Origin: Nitrospira lenta
Lineage (GTDB): Bacteria > Nitrospirota > Nitrospiria > Nitrospirales > Nitrospiraceae
Assembly (NCBI GenBank): GCA_945906715.1
Contig: CAMDRK010000072.1
Span: 1-10,677, forward strand
Reading direction: 5' to 3'
Length of the DNA stretch: 10,677 nt
The notes beneath the pieces were generated by a model. It ran no database searches. It saw nothing but the letters and a program-made list of their open reading frames with translations, and had not been told where the DNA came from. A program made the translations under genes and the position numbers. This document shows positions 1 to 8,156 of this stretch, piece by piece. The first letter of the stretch is position 1, and every line of letters begins with the position of its first letter.

Positions 1-409
1 GAACACGGTCATGGAGATGCAGTAATTTCTGTTGCTGATTCGTTCGATCCTGAATGATCGCCATCGGCTCATCGCCGATGCCTAGCGCTGTGCCCTGCAG
101 CAACAGCTTCTTGGCCACATCGAGAGGAGGTCCCATTGCAGCGCCTGTCGAAGACCCTGCAGGCTGTGATGATTCCAGGGGCAGGGCGAACAGACCTCGA
201 GTCATCATGTCCTGTGCCAACTGCTGAGGAGACACAGAATGCTGGAGGGCATCGTCCTGAGTGGGCAATGGTGGAGGAGGTATATCCGGCACGAGCAGCG
301 CTTGCCCGACAAAGGCGTTCACGATATGTGCGGTAATGAAAGCCGAGAGACCCAGGAACAGACAGAGTATCAGCTTCCTCGTGCCGGGAATAGGTAAAGC
401 TAAGCGCAT
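1..409 (-). CDS. gspC: Type II secretion system protein C (GspC), N-terminal part, runs off left edge
   Basis: Translating the minus strand from the ATG at 409-407 gives 136 uninterrupted residues up to the window edge. They show a short basic N-terminus (MRLALPIPGTRK), one membrane segment at about residues 13-30, a proline-rich stretch at about 41-50 (PDIPPPPLP), and from about residue 100 the pattern LLLQGTALG...AIIQD...QKLLHLHDRV. That last block matches the HR domain of GspC, which typically reads L.GT..G...AII.....Q....GD.V. In the family, GspC sits in the inner membrane and links the inner-membrane platform to the secretin GspD through this domain. A purine-rich AGGAAG lies about 5 bases before the ATG. 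The expected GD near the end of the HR block is HD here. The C-terminal part (often a PDZ domain or coiled coil) lies outside the window. It is transcribed divergently from the two-partner secretion genes. Another single-span protein with an HR-like domain is possible but less likely. Confidence 0.78.
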   Translation of the reverse strand, partial: MRLALPIPGTRKLILCLFLGLSAFITAHIVNAFVGQALLVPDIPPPPLPTQDDALQHSVSPQQLAQDMMTRGLFALPLESSQPAGSSTGAAMGPPLDVAKKLLLQGTALGIGDEPMAIIQDRTNQQQKLLHLHDRV

Positions 410-682
410 GGCTCTTCCTAACAACAAGCCGGCCTCTCTGGCAAGGGCAAAGCACGCTAAATTACGAGTGTTTCGGAGAATTAACAGCCGGTAAATATCT
501 CGATAACATTTCCGTAACGTCTTCCCAGTATCACTCTTCCATAGCCAACAGTGAACCCCTGAAAAGCGAACCGATCATTCGGACAGCAGAACTATGCAGA
601 AGACTTCTCCCTGTTTTTGGGTGTGGGAAATTTCCCTGAGCAGAGCACAAGGTTTTCTTTGTTCTAGGGAAAGCGATGGCGC
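410..682. other. Divergent intergenic region between gspC and tpsB
   Basis: This 273-bp gap separates two divergent genes, so it must hold promoters for both directions. It is richer in A+T than its surroundings, especially around 470-520. I see no convincing -35/-10 pair on either strand and no sigma-54 type GG/GC element. The only crisp element is the perfect palindrome at 625-636. A Shine-Dalgarno-like AGGGA (666-670) precedes the tpsB start. No open frame here looks coding. Confidence 0.6.
625..636. promoter_or_regulatory. Perfect 12-bp palindrome upstream of tpsB, possible operator
   Basis: GGGAAATTTCCC is a perfect inverted repeat with no spacer, ending 46 bp before the tpsB start codon, in the only gap where the tpsB operon promoter can lie. 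Perfect dyads in such a position often bind dimeric regulators. No regulator family is recognised from the sequence, and the symmetry does not extend beyond the 12 bp. It could be chance or part of a weak hairpin. Confidence 0.35.
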
Positions 683-2545
683 ATGAAGTACCAGTTGGGG
701 AAGGTCCTAGCCGGGATCCTCGTGTGCAGTTTTATGTTCACGGCGACAACGGAAGCAAGGGGAGAAGCGATGAACCGTCAGATTCCAGGGACCGGTTCTC
801 CATCACGCAGCCTGCAGGAATCGTCCTCCCCGCGCACGGATAACCAGGAGCGGCGTGTAAGCGAGGCCGGAGCCGGCCAAATTGAGCAGGCGGGGGCCGG
901 CTCGAACGGTCCTGTCCAGAAACAAGACGTCCGGTCGGAGCCGGGGAAGCCCGCCGTCATGACCCTGTTGAAATTCAACGTCGAGGGCAATACGATCCTG
1001 GCTCAAGACAAGATCGACGCGATCCTCGACAAATACAAAGGCAAAGCATTTCAATTCAAGGATGCAGACCAGGCGCGTCTTGAATTGGAGAAGGCCTATC
1101 ACGCGGCTGGCTATCCCACAGTTCTGGTCAATCTTCCGGAGCAGACGATCGAGCAGGGGATCGTCACGCTGCAAGTGATTGAAGCCTCCCTCCTCGAGAT
1201 CAAAGTGTCCGGGCAGCAGTACTACAGCAAATACCGCATTCTCGAAAAGCTACCCTCCATCAAGATGGGAACAGTGCTCTATGAACCGAAGTTTGTAAAA
1301 GAGCTCGCGGCGATCAACGTAAATCCCGATCTCCAAGTGGCGCCGGTGCTGAAGCCCGGCACGGAGCCGGGAACTGTGGATCTCGAACTCAAAGTGAGGG
1401 ATCGTCTGCCGGTCCATGGAAAGCTGGAAGCCGATAACCGGGGCCCGATCACGACTCCGCCAAATCGGTTGGTGGCGGAAATTCAACATACCAATCTCTT
1501 CGGCGGCGACGAAGTTCTCACGGTGAATACGGTTCAGACGCCGACAGATTGGGGAGCAGTGCAGAACTACGGAGCGAGCTTCGTCTATCCGGTGAGATGG
1601 CCCGATCATCTGCTGGCCGTCTACGCGTCAAAATCGCAAAGCACATCGGTTTTAGCAGGATCGGCCATTTCTGTCGGAGGTGGAAGCAGTGTCGCGGTCG
1701 CCGGTAACGCGATCGTCTCAGGGTTTCGTTATGTGCTTCCCCTGTTTCCCGGAGGAGAAAATACGCATCAACTGTCGATCGGGGTCGACTACAAACGACT
1801 GGAGCAAACGAGCGCCACATTTCCCGACGGCGCGACCGCGGTGGTGAAGAGTCCGGTCGCCTATACTCCGGCTTCAGTGGCCTATGCCGGCTTCTATCCG
1901 GACCGATGGGGCCTGACGAAACTGTCGCTGTTGGCGAAGGGCTATGTCGCGGGCATGATTCCCGGCGGTTCGAAGCAGGATTTCGCCGGGGATCCAAACA
2001 ATCAGAGCGGCAAACCGGGCAATCGCGACGGGTCGACGGGAACATTTGCCGTGTTGCAGGGCGGACTTGATCGCGTTCAACCCTTGCCGGGGGACTTTAC
2101 GCTGGCGCTTCACGCAGACGGTCAATGGGGGAGTCAGCCGTTGATTCCAGCCGAGGGATATTTTGCCGGAGGCTTCGATACGGTTCGAGGCTACCTCCAG
2201 TACGAAGCGATCGGCGACAATGCCGTCCGCGGACGAGCGGAACTGACGACCCCGGAGCTCATTTCCATCCCGATCGATCGTATCTGGCAGCGCCGCCGCA
2301 GTGCCGATTACACCATCAGAGTGAAGTTCGCGACCTTCTACGATGCAGCCCAGCTTTGGGTGCAGCAGGCGCAGCCGGGGCAGACGTCGAAGTTCCGGCT
2401 TGAAGGAGTGGGGGCCGGGATTCGTGTGAAGTTTCCCAAAGATGTAGGCCAGCTCATCATCGATCAGGGATTCGCGCTACGGGACACCGCGAACACGCAG
2501 CAAGGCGACACGTTCGTGCATTTCTCGGTCGGTCTGACGTTTTGA
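683..2545 (+). CDS. Two-partner secretion transporter, TpsB / ShlB-FhaC-HecB family
   Basis: This 620-residue protein is the predicted outer-membrane pore that exports the TpsA product encoded just downstream. A signal peptide covers about residues 1-25. A Gly/Ser/Gln-rich linker follows to about 90. Two POTRA-type modules follow, at about 93-167 (starting LLKFNVEGNTIL, ending VTLQVIEASL) and 168-240. The rest forms a beta-barrel. The hallmark VRGY motif of the L6 loop is at 501-504 (GGFDTVRGYLQYEAIGDNAV). The chain ends in VHFSVGLTF, with the terminal phenylalanine expected of a BAM-assembled barrel. Length is slightly above the usual 550-600 because of the N-terminal linker. The ATG at 683 has AGGGA 12 bases upstream; the ATG at 676 is out of frame. 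The stop lies 20 bp before the tpsA start, so the two are surely cotranscribed. Confidence 0.93.
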   Translation: MKYQLGKVLAGILVCSFMFTATTEARGEAMNRQIPGTGSPSRSLQESSSPRTDNQERRVSEAGAGQIEQAGAGSNGPVQKQDVRSEPGKPAVMTLLKFNVEGNTILAQDKIDAILDKYKGKAFQFKDADQARLELEKAYHAAGYPTVLVNLPEQTIEQGIVTLQVIEASLLEIKVSGQQYYSKYRILEKLPSIKMGTVLYEPKFVKELAAINVNPDLQVAPVLKPGTEPGTVDLELKVRDRLPVHGKLEADNRGPITTPPNRLVAEIQHTNLFGGDEVLTVNTVQTPTDWGAVQNYGASFVYPVRWPDHLLAVYASKSQSTSVLAGSAISVGGGSSVAVAGNAIVSGFRYVLPLFPGGENTHQLSIGVDYKRLEQTSATFPDGATAVVKSPVAYTPASVAYAGFYPDRWGLTKLSLLAKGYVAGMIPGGSKQDFAGDPNNQSGKPGNRDGSTGTFAVLQGGLDRVQPLPGDFTLALHADGQWGSQPLIPAEGYFAGGFDTVRGYLQYEAIGDNAVRGRAELTTPELISIPIDRIWQRRRSADYTIRVKFATFYDAAQLWVQQAQPGQTSKFRLEGVGAGIRVKFPKDVGQLIIDQGFALRDTANTQQGDTFVHFSVGLTF

Positions 2546-2552
2546 TAAGCAT

Positions 2553-2558
2553 GGAAGG
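2553..2558 (+). promoter_or_regulatory. Ribosome binding site that fixes the tpsA start
   Basis: GGAAGG lies 7 bases before the ATG at 2566. Two in-frame alternatives, TTG at 2542 and ATG at 2551, have no such sequence in front of them. The 2566 start also gives a clean signal peptide (basic MARKR, then a hydrophobic core), so it is preferred. Confidence 0.65.
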
Positions 2559-2565
2559 CAACAAC

Positions 2566-5500
2566 ATGGCACGCAAACGGATTGTTTCCGGTGTAATCCT
2601 GTTCGCGTATCTCGCGCAACTGGTTGTCGTACCAGTCGTCTTGGCCAATCCGTCCGGGGCAGACGTGGTCGGAGGCCAGGCAACGGTGTCGGGCCTCGGT
2701 ACGTCACACGTTACGATTGCGCAGGCCTCTCAGCATGCCATCATCAACTGGCAGCAGTTCAATATCGCGCCGAACGAAGTGACGCAGTTCATTCAGCCGA
2801 ATGTCCAGGCGATTGCGCTCAATCGCATCTTCGATCAGAATCCCAGCCAGATTTTCGGATCGTTACAGGCGAACGGGACCGTCATCCTCCTCAACCAGAA
2901 CGGCGTCATGTTCGGTCCGAATGCGCAAGTCAATGTCGGAGGGCTGATTGCGTCGTCCCTGAATCTGTCGAGCGCGAATTTTCTCGCCGGCCATTATTTG
3001 TTCCAAGGAACAGGCATTGAAGGCCCCGTGAAAAACATGGGCGTCATCAACGCATTACACAATGGCGTATATCTACTCGCGCCCAACGTCGAAAACAGCG
3101 GAGTGATTACGAGTCCCGGAGGGAATATCGTGCTGGCCGCCGGCGCGAAAGCCTATCTTTCTAATCGGCCGGATGGGCGAGGGTTTCTCGCCGAACTTTC
3201 CAACCCCCTAGGTCAAGCAGTGAATTTCAAAGATTTGATTGCCGACGGCGGCAATATCACAATGGCCGGTCGCGTGGTGAATCAAGCAGGCTTGATCCGG
3301 GCCGACAGCCTGCGCGAGCGCAATGGAAAAATCGAACTGCTCGCCAGTGAAGCGGTCACATTGCAGGACGGAAGCCGCACGCTAGCGCGAGGAGACAGCA
3401 ATGGCGTCTCAAGTGGGGGCACCATCCGCGCGATTGCCGACTTGAAGAGCGGCACAGCCACGTTCAAGAAGGGCGCCCTGGTAGACGTTTCCGGAGGCAA
3501 GATGGGAGGGCACGGAGGTTTTGCGGAAGTCAGCGGCGCGAACGTGAGATTAGGCGGCCAGTTTCTCGGTCGGGCGTTCAGCGGTTTCAGGGGCGGGCGA
3601 TTCCTGATCGATCCGATCGTCTCAACGGTGGGGCCGTCCGACTTCGCGAGCTTCGAAAATAGCGGCGCGTCGGAGGTCACGTTTCAATCACCTGACGGTA
3701 GCGATCTGGTTGTGACCGGGCAGTACGATCTCGGGGCCGGGTGGACCAACTCCGGCACACCTGGCACGTTGAATTTCCTGGCCGGCGCCAATTTGATCTT
3801 CGACAACGCGCGGCTGACCAACAACAACTCGAACACCAAGTGGGACTATGTCGGCACAGCCACGACAGGCGATGTGCTCTTCAAAAATTCAGCGCTGGTT
3901 ACGGGGTTCGGCGGTAATTTGACGTTCACGGCTGCTGCGCCGACCGGGAATATCAGCCTCGTCGATGGCTTGGGGAGCCTCTCTATTCTGAAGACCTCAA
4001 CTGCCGGCGGCGATATCACCTTGACGGCAGGACATGATGTCGTCAGTCCGAGCGCCGACATCTCGAACAGCATATTGTTCGGGTTGATTAACCCGAACAT
4101 CTTTGGCGGTATCCGATTGGATGGACCGGGGAACCTCACGATTAATGCGGGCAATGATTTCAGAGGCGGCTTGGTGCAGGGCAATCTCGTGGGCCCGGGA
4201 TTCGTCCTCACGAACGGCACCGCAAACGTGACTGCTGGGCGCAACATCGGAGGGCCAACCAAGGGTTCGACGGCCGGGGCTCCCGATGAATACGCGAACC
4301 TCACACTCAGCAAGGGCAGGATCAACCTCACGGCTCAAACAGGAAGCATCTACCTCGGAAGGGTTCAAGATAAGGGCGTGCTGGATACCGTTCAACAACG
4401 GACGCTGACAGTCGATCCTTCCAACAAAGTCGTCCTCAAGGCAGCCCAGGACATTTTTCTAAACCCCCGGCAATTCGGAACATCGGGGGGAGTGCGGGCT
4501 GCGAGTGTGATCTACCCCGCGTCATTCGAAGCGACGACCACGACCGGCAGCATCTTTGTTGGAGAAGAGAGCCTCACGTTCTGGCCCTCGGCGACGGGAG
4601 CGATCAAGTTCTCAGCCGGAAAAGACCTTATCGGCCTCCAGAAGCAGGACACGATCCCTGATACCAATTACGACTATATCTTTGTCGGCTTCAAGAACGT
4701 GCCGGGTGGACATTGGCAGCTTGTAAACTTGAAGGAGGCGGTGAAGGATCCGGCGCTGGCCCCCTTCGTCTCGACAAAGGACCTGCAATCGTTCAATGGT
4801 ATTGCCAAGCCGCCAGGCAATGGCGGCAAGACCGTTACAATCTTGACGAATCCTCCGGCCATTACCTTGCTCCAGGCGGATCCGCAATTGTTCACCAATC
4901 GACCGTTCATCGCGGGGCAGTTCATCCAGAACATTGCGAAGACGGCAACGAACGTGGCGCTGCACGACGCTCAAGATGTGGTCTTTGAGGCAAGGTCCGG
5001 CGACATTAAGACGCTCACCTTGAACCTGCAAAGCGTCCCATTCCGCAAGCACGTGACCATCGATGCAGCCAACGATATTGAGGCGGTCACCGCCAAGATC
5101 GGAGTGCCTGAAGGAGTCGAGGCAAAAGTGCATGCCGGGCGCAACCTGAATATGAGGACAGCGGGATCGTTGGGGGCAAGTGCCGCAAGCGATTTGACGT
5201 TCAACGGAACAGGAACGGCCAGGGTTGTCGTCGGAGGGTTGTTGGATCTTGCGACCAGCACTGGGATCAACTTCCGCTTTCTGCCGGATCCGAGCGCCGA
5301 TGTGAACAAGGGCGGCTTTCTCGACCTATCGGTCGGTGGATCGATCAAGATGGATTCCTCGCGGATCGCCTCCTACAACGGGGCCTCCATCTCGATCCAT
5401 GGGACTGGGACCAATCAAATCCTGGACGGTAACGGTAATGTGGTTATCGACAACGGTAAGCCGGTGGCCCTGGTCGGCACGATTGTTCAAGATGCGCAAG

Positions 5501-6783
5501 GTCATTCCGTGATTCAGGTCAACGGCAAGACCCTGGAGTTCAAGAACAAAACAGTAATATTGGATGGGGCGCAAACCCTATCCGATACCGTGAATCCCGT
5601 GACAATCCATCTGAGCGTTGCCGAGCAGGGAGGCAAACTGCTCACCAAAGACGGGCAGTCATACCAGGTTCTGCGTGCGGAAGCTCCGCTCAATGCAGCC
5701 AAAACCTTGACGGGATTCGATCCGGTTCTAGTCGATGGAAAATTGGTGCTGGTGGCAGCGGATGGGTCGGTGCTGCTGGCTTCGGCCAGTCAAGTGGCAA
5801 AGGTGCAGTCGTTGCCGGGATCGGTGGCTGTCGGTTCTAATGTTTCATCCAACCCCGATATTAAAGGAGCACCGCTCGGCATTACGACGCTGGGTGGTGG
5901 AGGCATCGATGTCTTGGCCAAAGGCGATATCAATGTCGAGAAGTCTCGAATTTCAACCTTTCAAGGGGGAGACATCAACCTCACCTCGACGAACGGTAAT
6001 ATCAACGCAGGTAGCGGTTCCCGGGATGAAGCAGTGAACCAAGTGATTACGCAAACGATCGGGGGCGTGGACGTTCTTTTGACAATTAGGGTGCCGGCCA
6101 GCGGCATTTCGACCTTCCATCCGGACGATCCCAGGCCCCTCAAGTTTATCGAATTCAACGATCCGGAGATCACGGCCTTGAAGAATCAGGCGTCACGAGA
6201 AACGTTTTTCGGCCGTCAGGCATCGGCCCAGGCGCTTCTTGCGAAGGCGAATGAACTGCAGGCCCAGCGCCAGCCGATCTTCAACGAGACTGTCTTGAAG
6301 CCCTATATCAATCAGCTAAAGTTGGGCGACGTGACGTTAGCATCCGAGACCGGCAGCATCATTATCCCATCCGCCGGGATTCAGTGCCGCACCTGCCAAT
6401 TGTTCGCACCGGCGATTGATTTCCAGGGCGGCGCAATCGTCGGCAATGTGATCATTCCTCCATCCGTGAACGTCAGTGGTCCGACGATCATCGTCGGAAC
6501 CGGTTCAGGGGCTGTCTCACCGCCTGTCACTCCCGTGTCCGGAAGTTCAGCGAGCGCCTCTGCCTCCGCCACCACGGCGGCGGTCAGCACCTCGGCCAAG
6601 TCTTCTGATTCCGTCCAGGAAGCTGCCGCCGAGTCGACCAGTCAGAACAAGCAAACCAAACAGGTAGCGTCGAAGAAGGCTGATGAAAAAGACGGGAAGA
6701 GCCAATTGGCAAAATCAGTCCATGTAAAGCATGGGGTTGTGATCCAGGTCGATGTCAAACCGGAAGTGAAACCGGCCAGTTAA
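2566..6783 (+). CDS. Filamentous haemagglutinin-type exoprotein, TpsA (two-partner secretion substrate)
   Basis: This 1405-residue secreted protein starts with MARKR and a signal peptide likely cut after Ala27 (VVLA/NPS). The TPS domain follows: INWQQFNIAPNEVTQFIQP at about 60-78, then ALNRIFDQNPSQIFG and the diagnostic NQNGVMFGPNA at 110-120 (the NPNGI-type motif). TpsB recognises this domain. Most of the remainder is short Gly/Asn/Thr-rich beta-strand repeats (GDITLTAGHDV, GNLTINAGNDF, GDINLTSTNGN), expected to form a right-handed beta-helix. Interruptions include a segment at about 949-1085 (ILDGNGNVVIDNGKP onward), a helical stretch at about 1199-1253, and a Ser/Ala- then Lys-rich tail from about 1315. 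The only two cysteines are C1274 and C1277 (CRTC). It may be an adhesin or a haemophore-like binder; the sequence does not decide. It follows tpsB by 20 bp. Confidence 0.92.
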   Translation: MARKRIVSGVILFAYLAQLVVVPVVLANPSGADVVGGQATVSGLGTSHVTIAQASQHAIINWQQFNIAPNEVTQFIQPNVQAIALNRIFDQNPSQIFGSLQANGTVILLNQNGVMFGPNAQVNVGGLIASSLNLSSANFLAGHYLFQGTGIEGPVKNMGVINALHNGVYLLAPNVENSGVITSPGGNIVLAAGAKAYLSNRPDGRGFLAELSNPLGQAVNFKDLIADGGNITMAGRVVNQAGLIRADSLRERNGKIELLASEAVTLQDGSRTLARGDSNGVSSGGTIRAIADLKSGTATFKKGALVDVSGGKMGGHGGFAEVSGANVRLGGQFLGRAFSGFRGGRFLIDPIVSTVGPSDFASFENSGASEVTFQSPDGSDLVVTGQYDLGAGWTNSGTPGTLNFLAGANLIFDNARLTNNNSNTKWDYVGTATTGDVLFKNSALVTGFGGNLTFTAAAPTGNISLVDGLGSLSILKTSTAGGDITLTAGHDVVSPSADISNSILFGLINPNIFGGIRLDGPGNLTINAGNDFRGGLVQGNLVGPGFVLTNGTANVTAGRNIGGPTKGSTAGAPDEYANLTLSKGRINLTAQTGSIYLGRVQDKGVLDTVQQRTLTVDPSNKVVLKAAQDIFLNPRQFGTSGGVRAASVIYPASFEATTTTGSIFVGEESLTFWPSATGAIKFSAGKDLIGLQKQDTIPDTNYDYIFVGFKNVPGGHWQLVNLKEAVKDPALAPFVSTKDLQSFNGIAKPPGNGGKTVTILTNPPAITLLQADPQLFTNRPFIAGQFIQNIAKTATNVALHDAQDVVFEARSGDIKTLTLNLQSVPFRKHVTIDAANDIEAVTAKIGVPEGVEAKVHAGRNLNMRTAGSLGASAASDLTFNGTGTARVVVGGLLDLATSTGINFRFLPDPSADVNKGGFLDLSVGGSIKMDSSRIASYNGASISIHGTGTNQILDGNGNVVIDNGKPVALVGTIVQDAQGHSVIQVNGKTLEFKNKTVILDGAQTLSDTVNPVTIHLSVAEQGGKLLTKDGQSYQVLRAEAPLNAAKTLTGFDPVLVDGKLVLVAADGSVLLASASQVAKVQSLPGSVAVGSNVSSNPDIKGAPLGITTLGGGGIDVLAKGDINVEKSRISTFQGGDINLTSTNGNINAGSGSRDEAVNQVITQTIGGVDVLLTIRVPASGISTFHPDDPRPLKFIEFNDPEITALKNQASRETFFGRQASAQALLAKANELQAQRQPIFNETVLKPYINQLKLGDVTLASETGSIIIPSAGIQCRTCQLFAPAIDFQGGAIVGNVIIPPSVNVSGPTIIVGTGSGAVSPPVTPVSGSSASASASATTAAVSTSAKSSDSVQEAAAESTSQNKQTKQVASKKADEKDGKSQLAKSVHVKHGVVIQVDVKPEVKPAS

Positions 6784-6797
6784 GCCGGCTAGTTAAG
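6772..6797 (+). repeat. 13-bp tandem duplication across the tpsA stop codon
   Basis: CCGGCCAGTTAAG (6772-6784) is followed directly by CCGGCTAGTTAAG (6785-6797), differing at one base. The first copy carries the tpsA stop TAA (6781-6783). The pair can also fold as a short CCGGC/GCCGG stem, but there is no T-run, so a terminator is unlikely. It fits a slipped-strand duplication. Confidence 0.6.
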
Positions 6798-6817
6798 CCA
6801 AGGAAGGAGTTCCGCGA

Positions 6818-7600
6818 ATGGATATGAGTTCGGGTGGAGTGGCGTTTGCGTTGAGTCATGCAACGCTGGAGGGCAAGATCACCATCGGGGTGTTGCTGGT
6901 GTTTTCGCTCGTGAGCTGGACGGTGATCATCAACAAGTTTCGCCAACTGGCGAAGGCCAAGCAGCGGAACGGAACCTTTCTTGATCTCTATTCTAAGGCG
7001 AAAAGCCCGCTGGTGATCTTTAGTAAGGGGCCGATCAAACAGCTCCAGGGCTCCCCCATGTACGAGCTCTATTTTGGAGGCTGTGAGGAATTAAAAGTAC
7101 AACAAGAAAAGTATGGGACCGACAAGATCCCGAATCACGGCATCAGTGCTGTGAGGATCGCGCTGGAACGAGTTCTCGGTGAGGCGGCGGTGGGGCTGGA
7201 ATCGGGGATGATCGTGCTGGCGACGGCGATCAGCGGCGGCCCCTTTATCGGCTTGCTCGGAACAGTCTGGGGAGTCATGGACACGTTCGCCGGTATCGGC
7301 AAGGCCCAGTCGGCCACCCTCGCGACCATGGCGCCTGGCGTCGCCTCGGCGCTCATCGCGACGGTCGCGGGCCTCATGGTCGCGATCCCCTCGCTCTTTT
7401 GCTACAACTTTTTGGTAACCAAGACAAAAACGCTGACGATGGAACTCGATAACTTTGCGGCCCATCTCGAAACCGTGTTCATCACGGAGTACCTCAAAGA
7501 GAAGAACGGCGCTGCGTCCGCGCAGGAAGATCCTGAAGATTACCGGCCGGGCGGGCACCGCCAAGAGTCTGAACCGTCCAGTGCGGCGACAGGACACTAG
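6818..7600 (+). CDS. exbB: MotA/TolQ/ExbB family proton channel protein
   Basis: This 260-residue inner-membrane protein belongs to the family whose pentamer, with ExbD/TolR, conducts protons to power an outer-membrane task. Three membrane segments are visible at about 21-38, 128-150 and 173-197. The family signature GPFIGLLGTVWGVMDTFAGI (141-160) is followed by MAPGVASALIATVAGLMVAIP (171-191). Thr149 and Thr182 match the channel-lining threonines of E. coli ExbB. A soluble stretch separates segments 1 and 2, as expected. The hydrophilic tail after about 230 is longer than in many relatives. A strong ribosome site (GGAAGGAG, 6802-6809) stands 8 bases before the ATG at 6818. It lies 34 bp behind tpsA and is probably cotranscribed. 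The GTVWG form is shared with TolQ, so the ExbB/TolQ choice is not firm. Confidence 0.9.
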   Translation: MDMSSGGVAFALSHATLEGKITIGVLLVFSLVSWTVIINKFRQLAKAKQRNGTFLDLYSKAKSPLVIFSKGPIKQLQGSPMYELYFGGCEELKVQQEKYGTDKIPNHGISAVRIALERVLGEAAVGLESGMIVLATAISGGPFIGLLGTVWGVMDTFAGIGKAQSATLATMAPGVASALIATVAGLMVAIPSLFCYNFLVTKTKTLTMELDNFAAHLETVFITEYLKEKNGAASAQEDPEDYRPGGHRQESEPSSAATGH

Positions 7601-7613
7601 AACATGGGGAAGT

Positions 7614-7720
7614 TTTGAGTTCTGAGTGCTGAGTTCTGAGTTTTGAGTGCTGAGTTTTGAGTTGGAAGTTCTGAGTTAAAAGGATCCCCAGAACTCAGAA
7701 CCCAGAACTTAGAACTCAGA
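7614..7720. repeat. Convergent heptamer array between exbB and exbD
   Basis: Nine consecutive 7-bp units run from 7614 to 7676, most reading (T/G)(C/T)TGAGT, such as TTTGAGT, TCTGAGT and GCTGAGT; one unit is degenerate (TGGAAGT). After a 9-base gap, five units of the reverse complement run from 7686 to 7720 (CCCCAGA, ACTCAGA, ACCCAGA, ACTTAGA, ACTCAGA). The two halves can pair into a long imperfect hairpin whose loop holds TAAAAGGAT. The array fills almost the whole 138-bp gap between the two genes and ends 18 bp before the exbD start. Units are perfectly in 7-bp register, so this is a true tandem repeat and not low complexity. Confidence 0.9.
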
Positions 7721-7738
7721 ACTTTACTGGGGGATAAG

Positions 7739-8155
7739 ATGAGACGTTTTTCAAAAAAGGGTCACGCTGCGGTGTCGGATATCAACATGACCCCGTTGCT
7801 CGATCTCGCATGGGTATTGCTCGTGATCTTCATTATCACGACGACGGCGGCGGTGCAGGGGATTGAGCTCAAATTGCCGGAGTCCACGCCGCACGAAACG
7901 GAAATGGAAACCACGACGCCGACGATATCCGTGAAGAAGAACGGCGATGTCTATATGGATGAGGAAAAGATTAAGCTTGGCGAGTTGGAAAAACTGATTC
8001 GCGATTTGAAAGCCGCCAAGGGCGGCAAGCTGCCGCTCGTGCTCCGCGGCGACTCCGGCGTGGAGTACAAGCATGTCGTGGCGGTGTTGGACATTCTTCA
8101 GCGGATTCCGATTGAAGAGTTGGCTATAGCCACGAAACCAATCAATGAGCCTTGA
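7739..8155 (+). CDS. exbD: Biopolymer transport protein, ExbD/TolR family
   Basis: This 138-residue protein is the partner of the preceding channel protein. It has a short cytoplasmic N-terminus, one membrane segment at about 20-40 (LLDLAWVLLVIFIITTTAAV), and a periplasmic domain at about 45-138. The block SDINMTPLLDLAWVLLVIF is the family signature. Asp22 occupies the place of the essential membrane aspartate (Asp25 in E. coli ExbD), which carries protons. The periplasmic part shows the usual ISVKKNGDVYMDEEKI and LPLVLRGDSGVEYKHVVAVLDILQ pattern. Length is normal for the family. The start at 7739 has only a G-rich GGGGGA 4 bases upstream, so translation may be modest or coupled. Repeats have separated it from exbB. 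TolR is the alternative name. Confidence 0.91.
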   Translation: MRRFSKKGHAAVSDINMTPLLDLAWVLLVIFIITTTAAVQGIELKLPESTPHETEMETTTPTISVKKNGDVYMDEEKIKLGELEKLIRDLKAAKGGKLPLVLRGDSGVEYKHVVAVLDILQRIPIEELAIATKPINEP

Positions 8156-8156
8156 C

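Noticed and set aside
69..455. Minus-strand frame of 128 residues overlapping the left edge genes
   Set aside because: It is Arg/Ser/Cys-rich with no recognisable pattern, while another minus-strand frame from 409 gives a clear GspC N-terminus.
2542..2565. Longer tpsA start at TTG 2542 or ATG 2551
   Set aside because: No ribosome site precedes either, and the added residues (MISMEGNN) would spoil the basic start of the signal peptide.
6772..6797. Rho-independent terminator after tpsA
   Set aside because: The stem is only 5 bp and no T-run follows; exbB starts 34 bp later with a strong ribosome site.
7614..7720. CRISPR array
   Set aside because: The units are 7 bp and contiguous with no spacers, and no cas genes are present.
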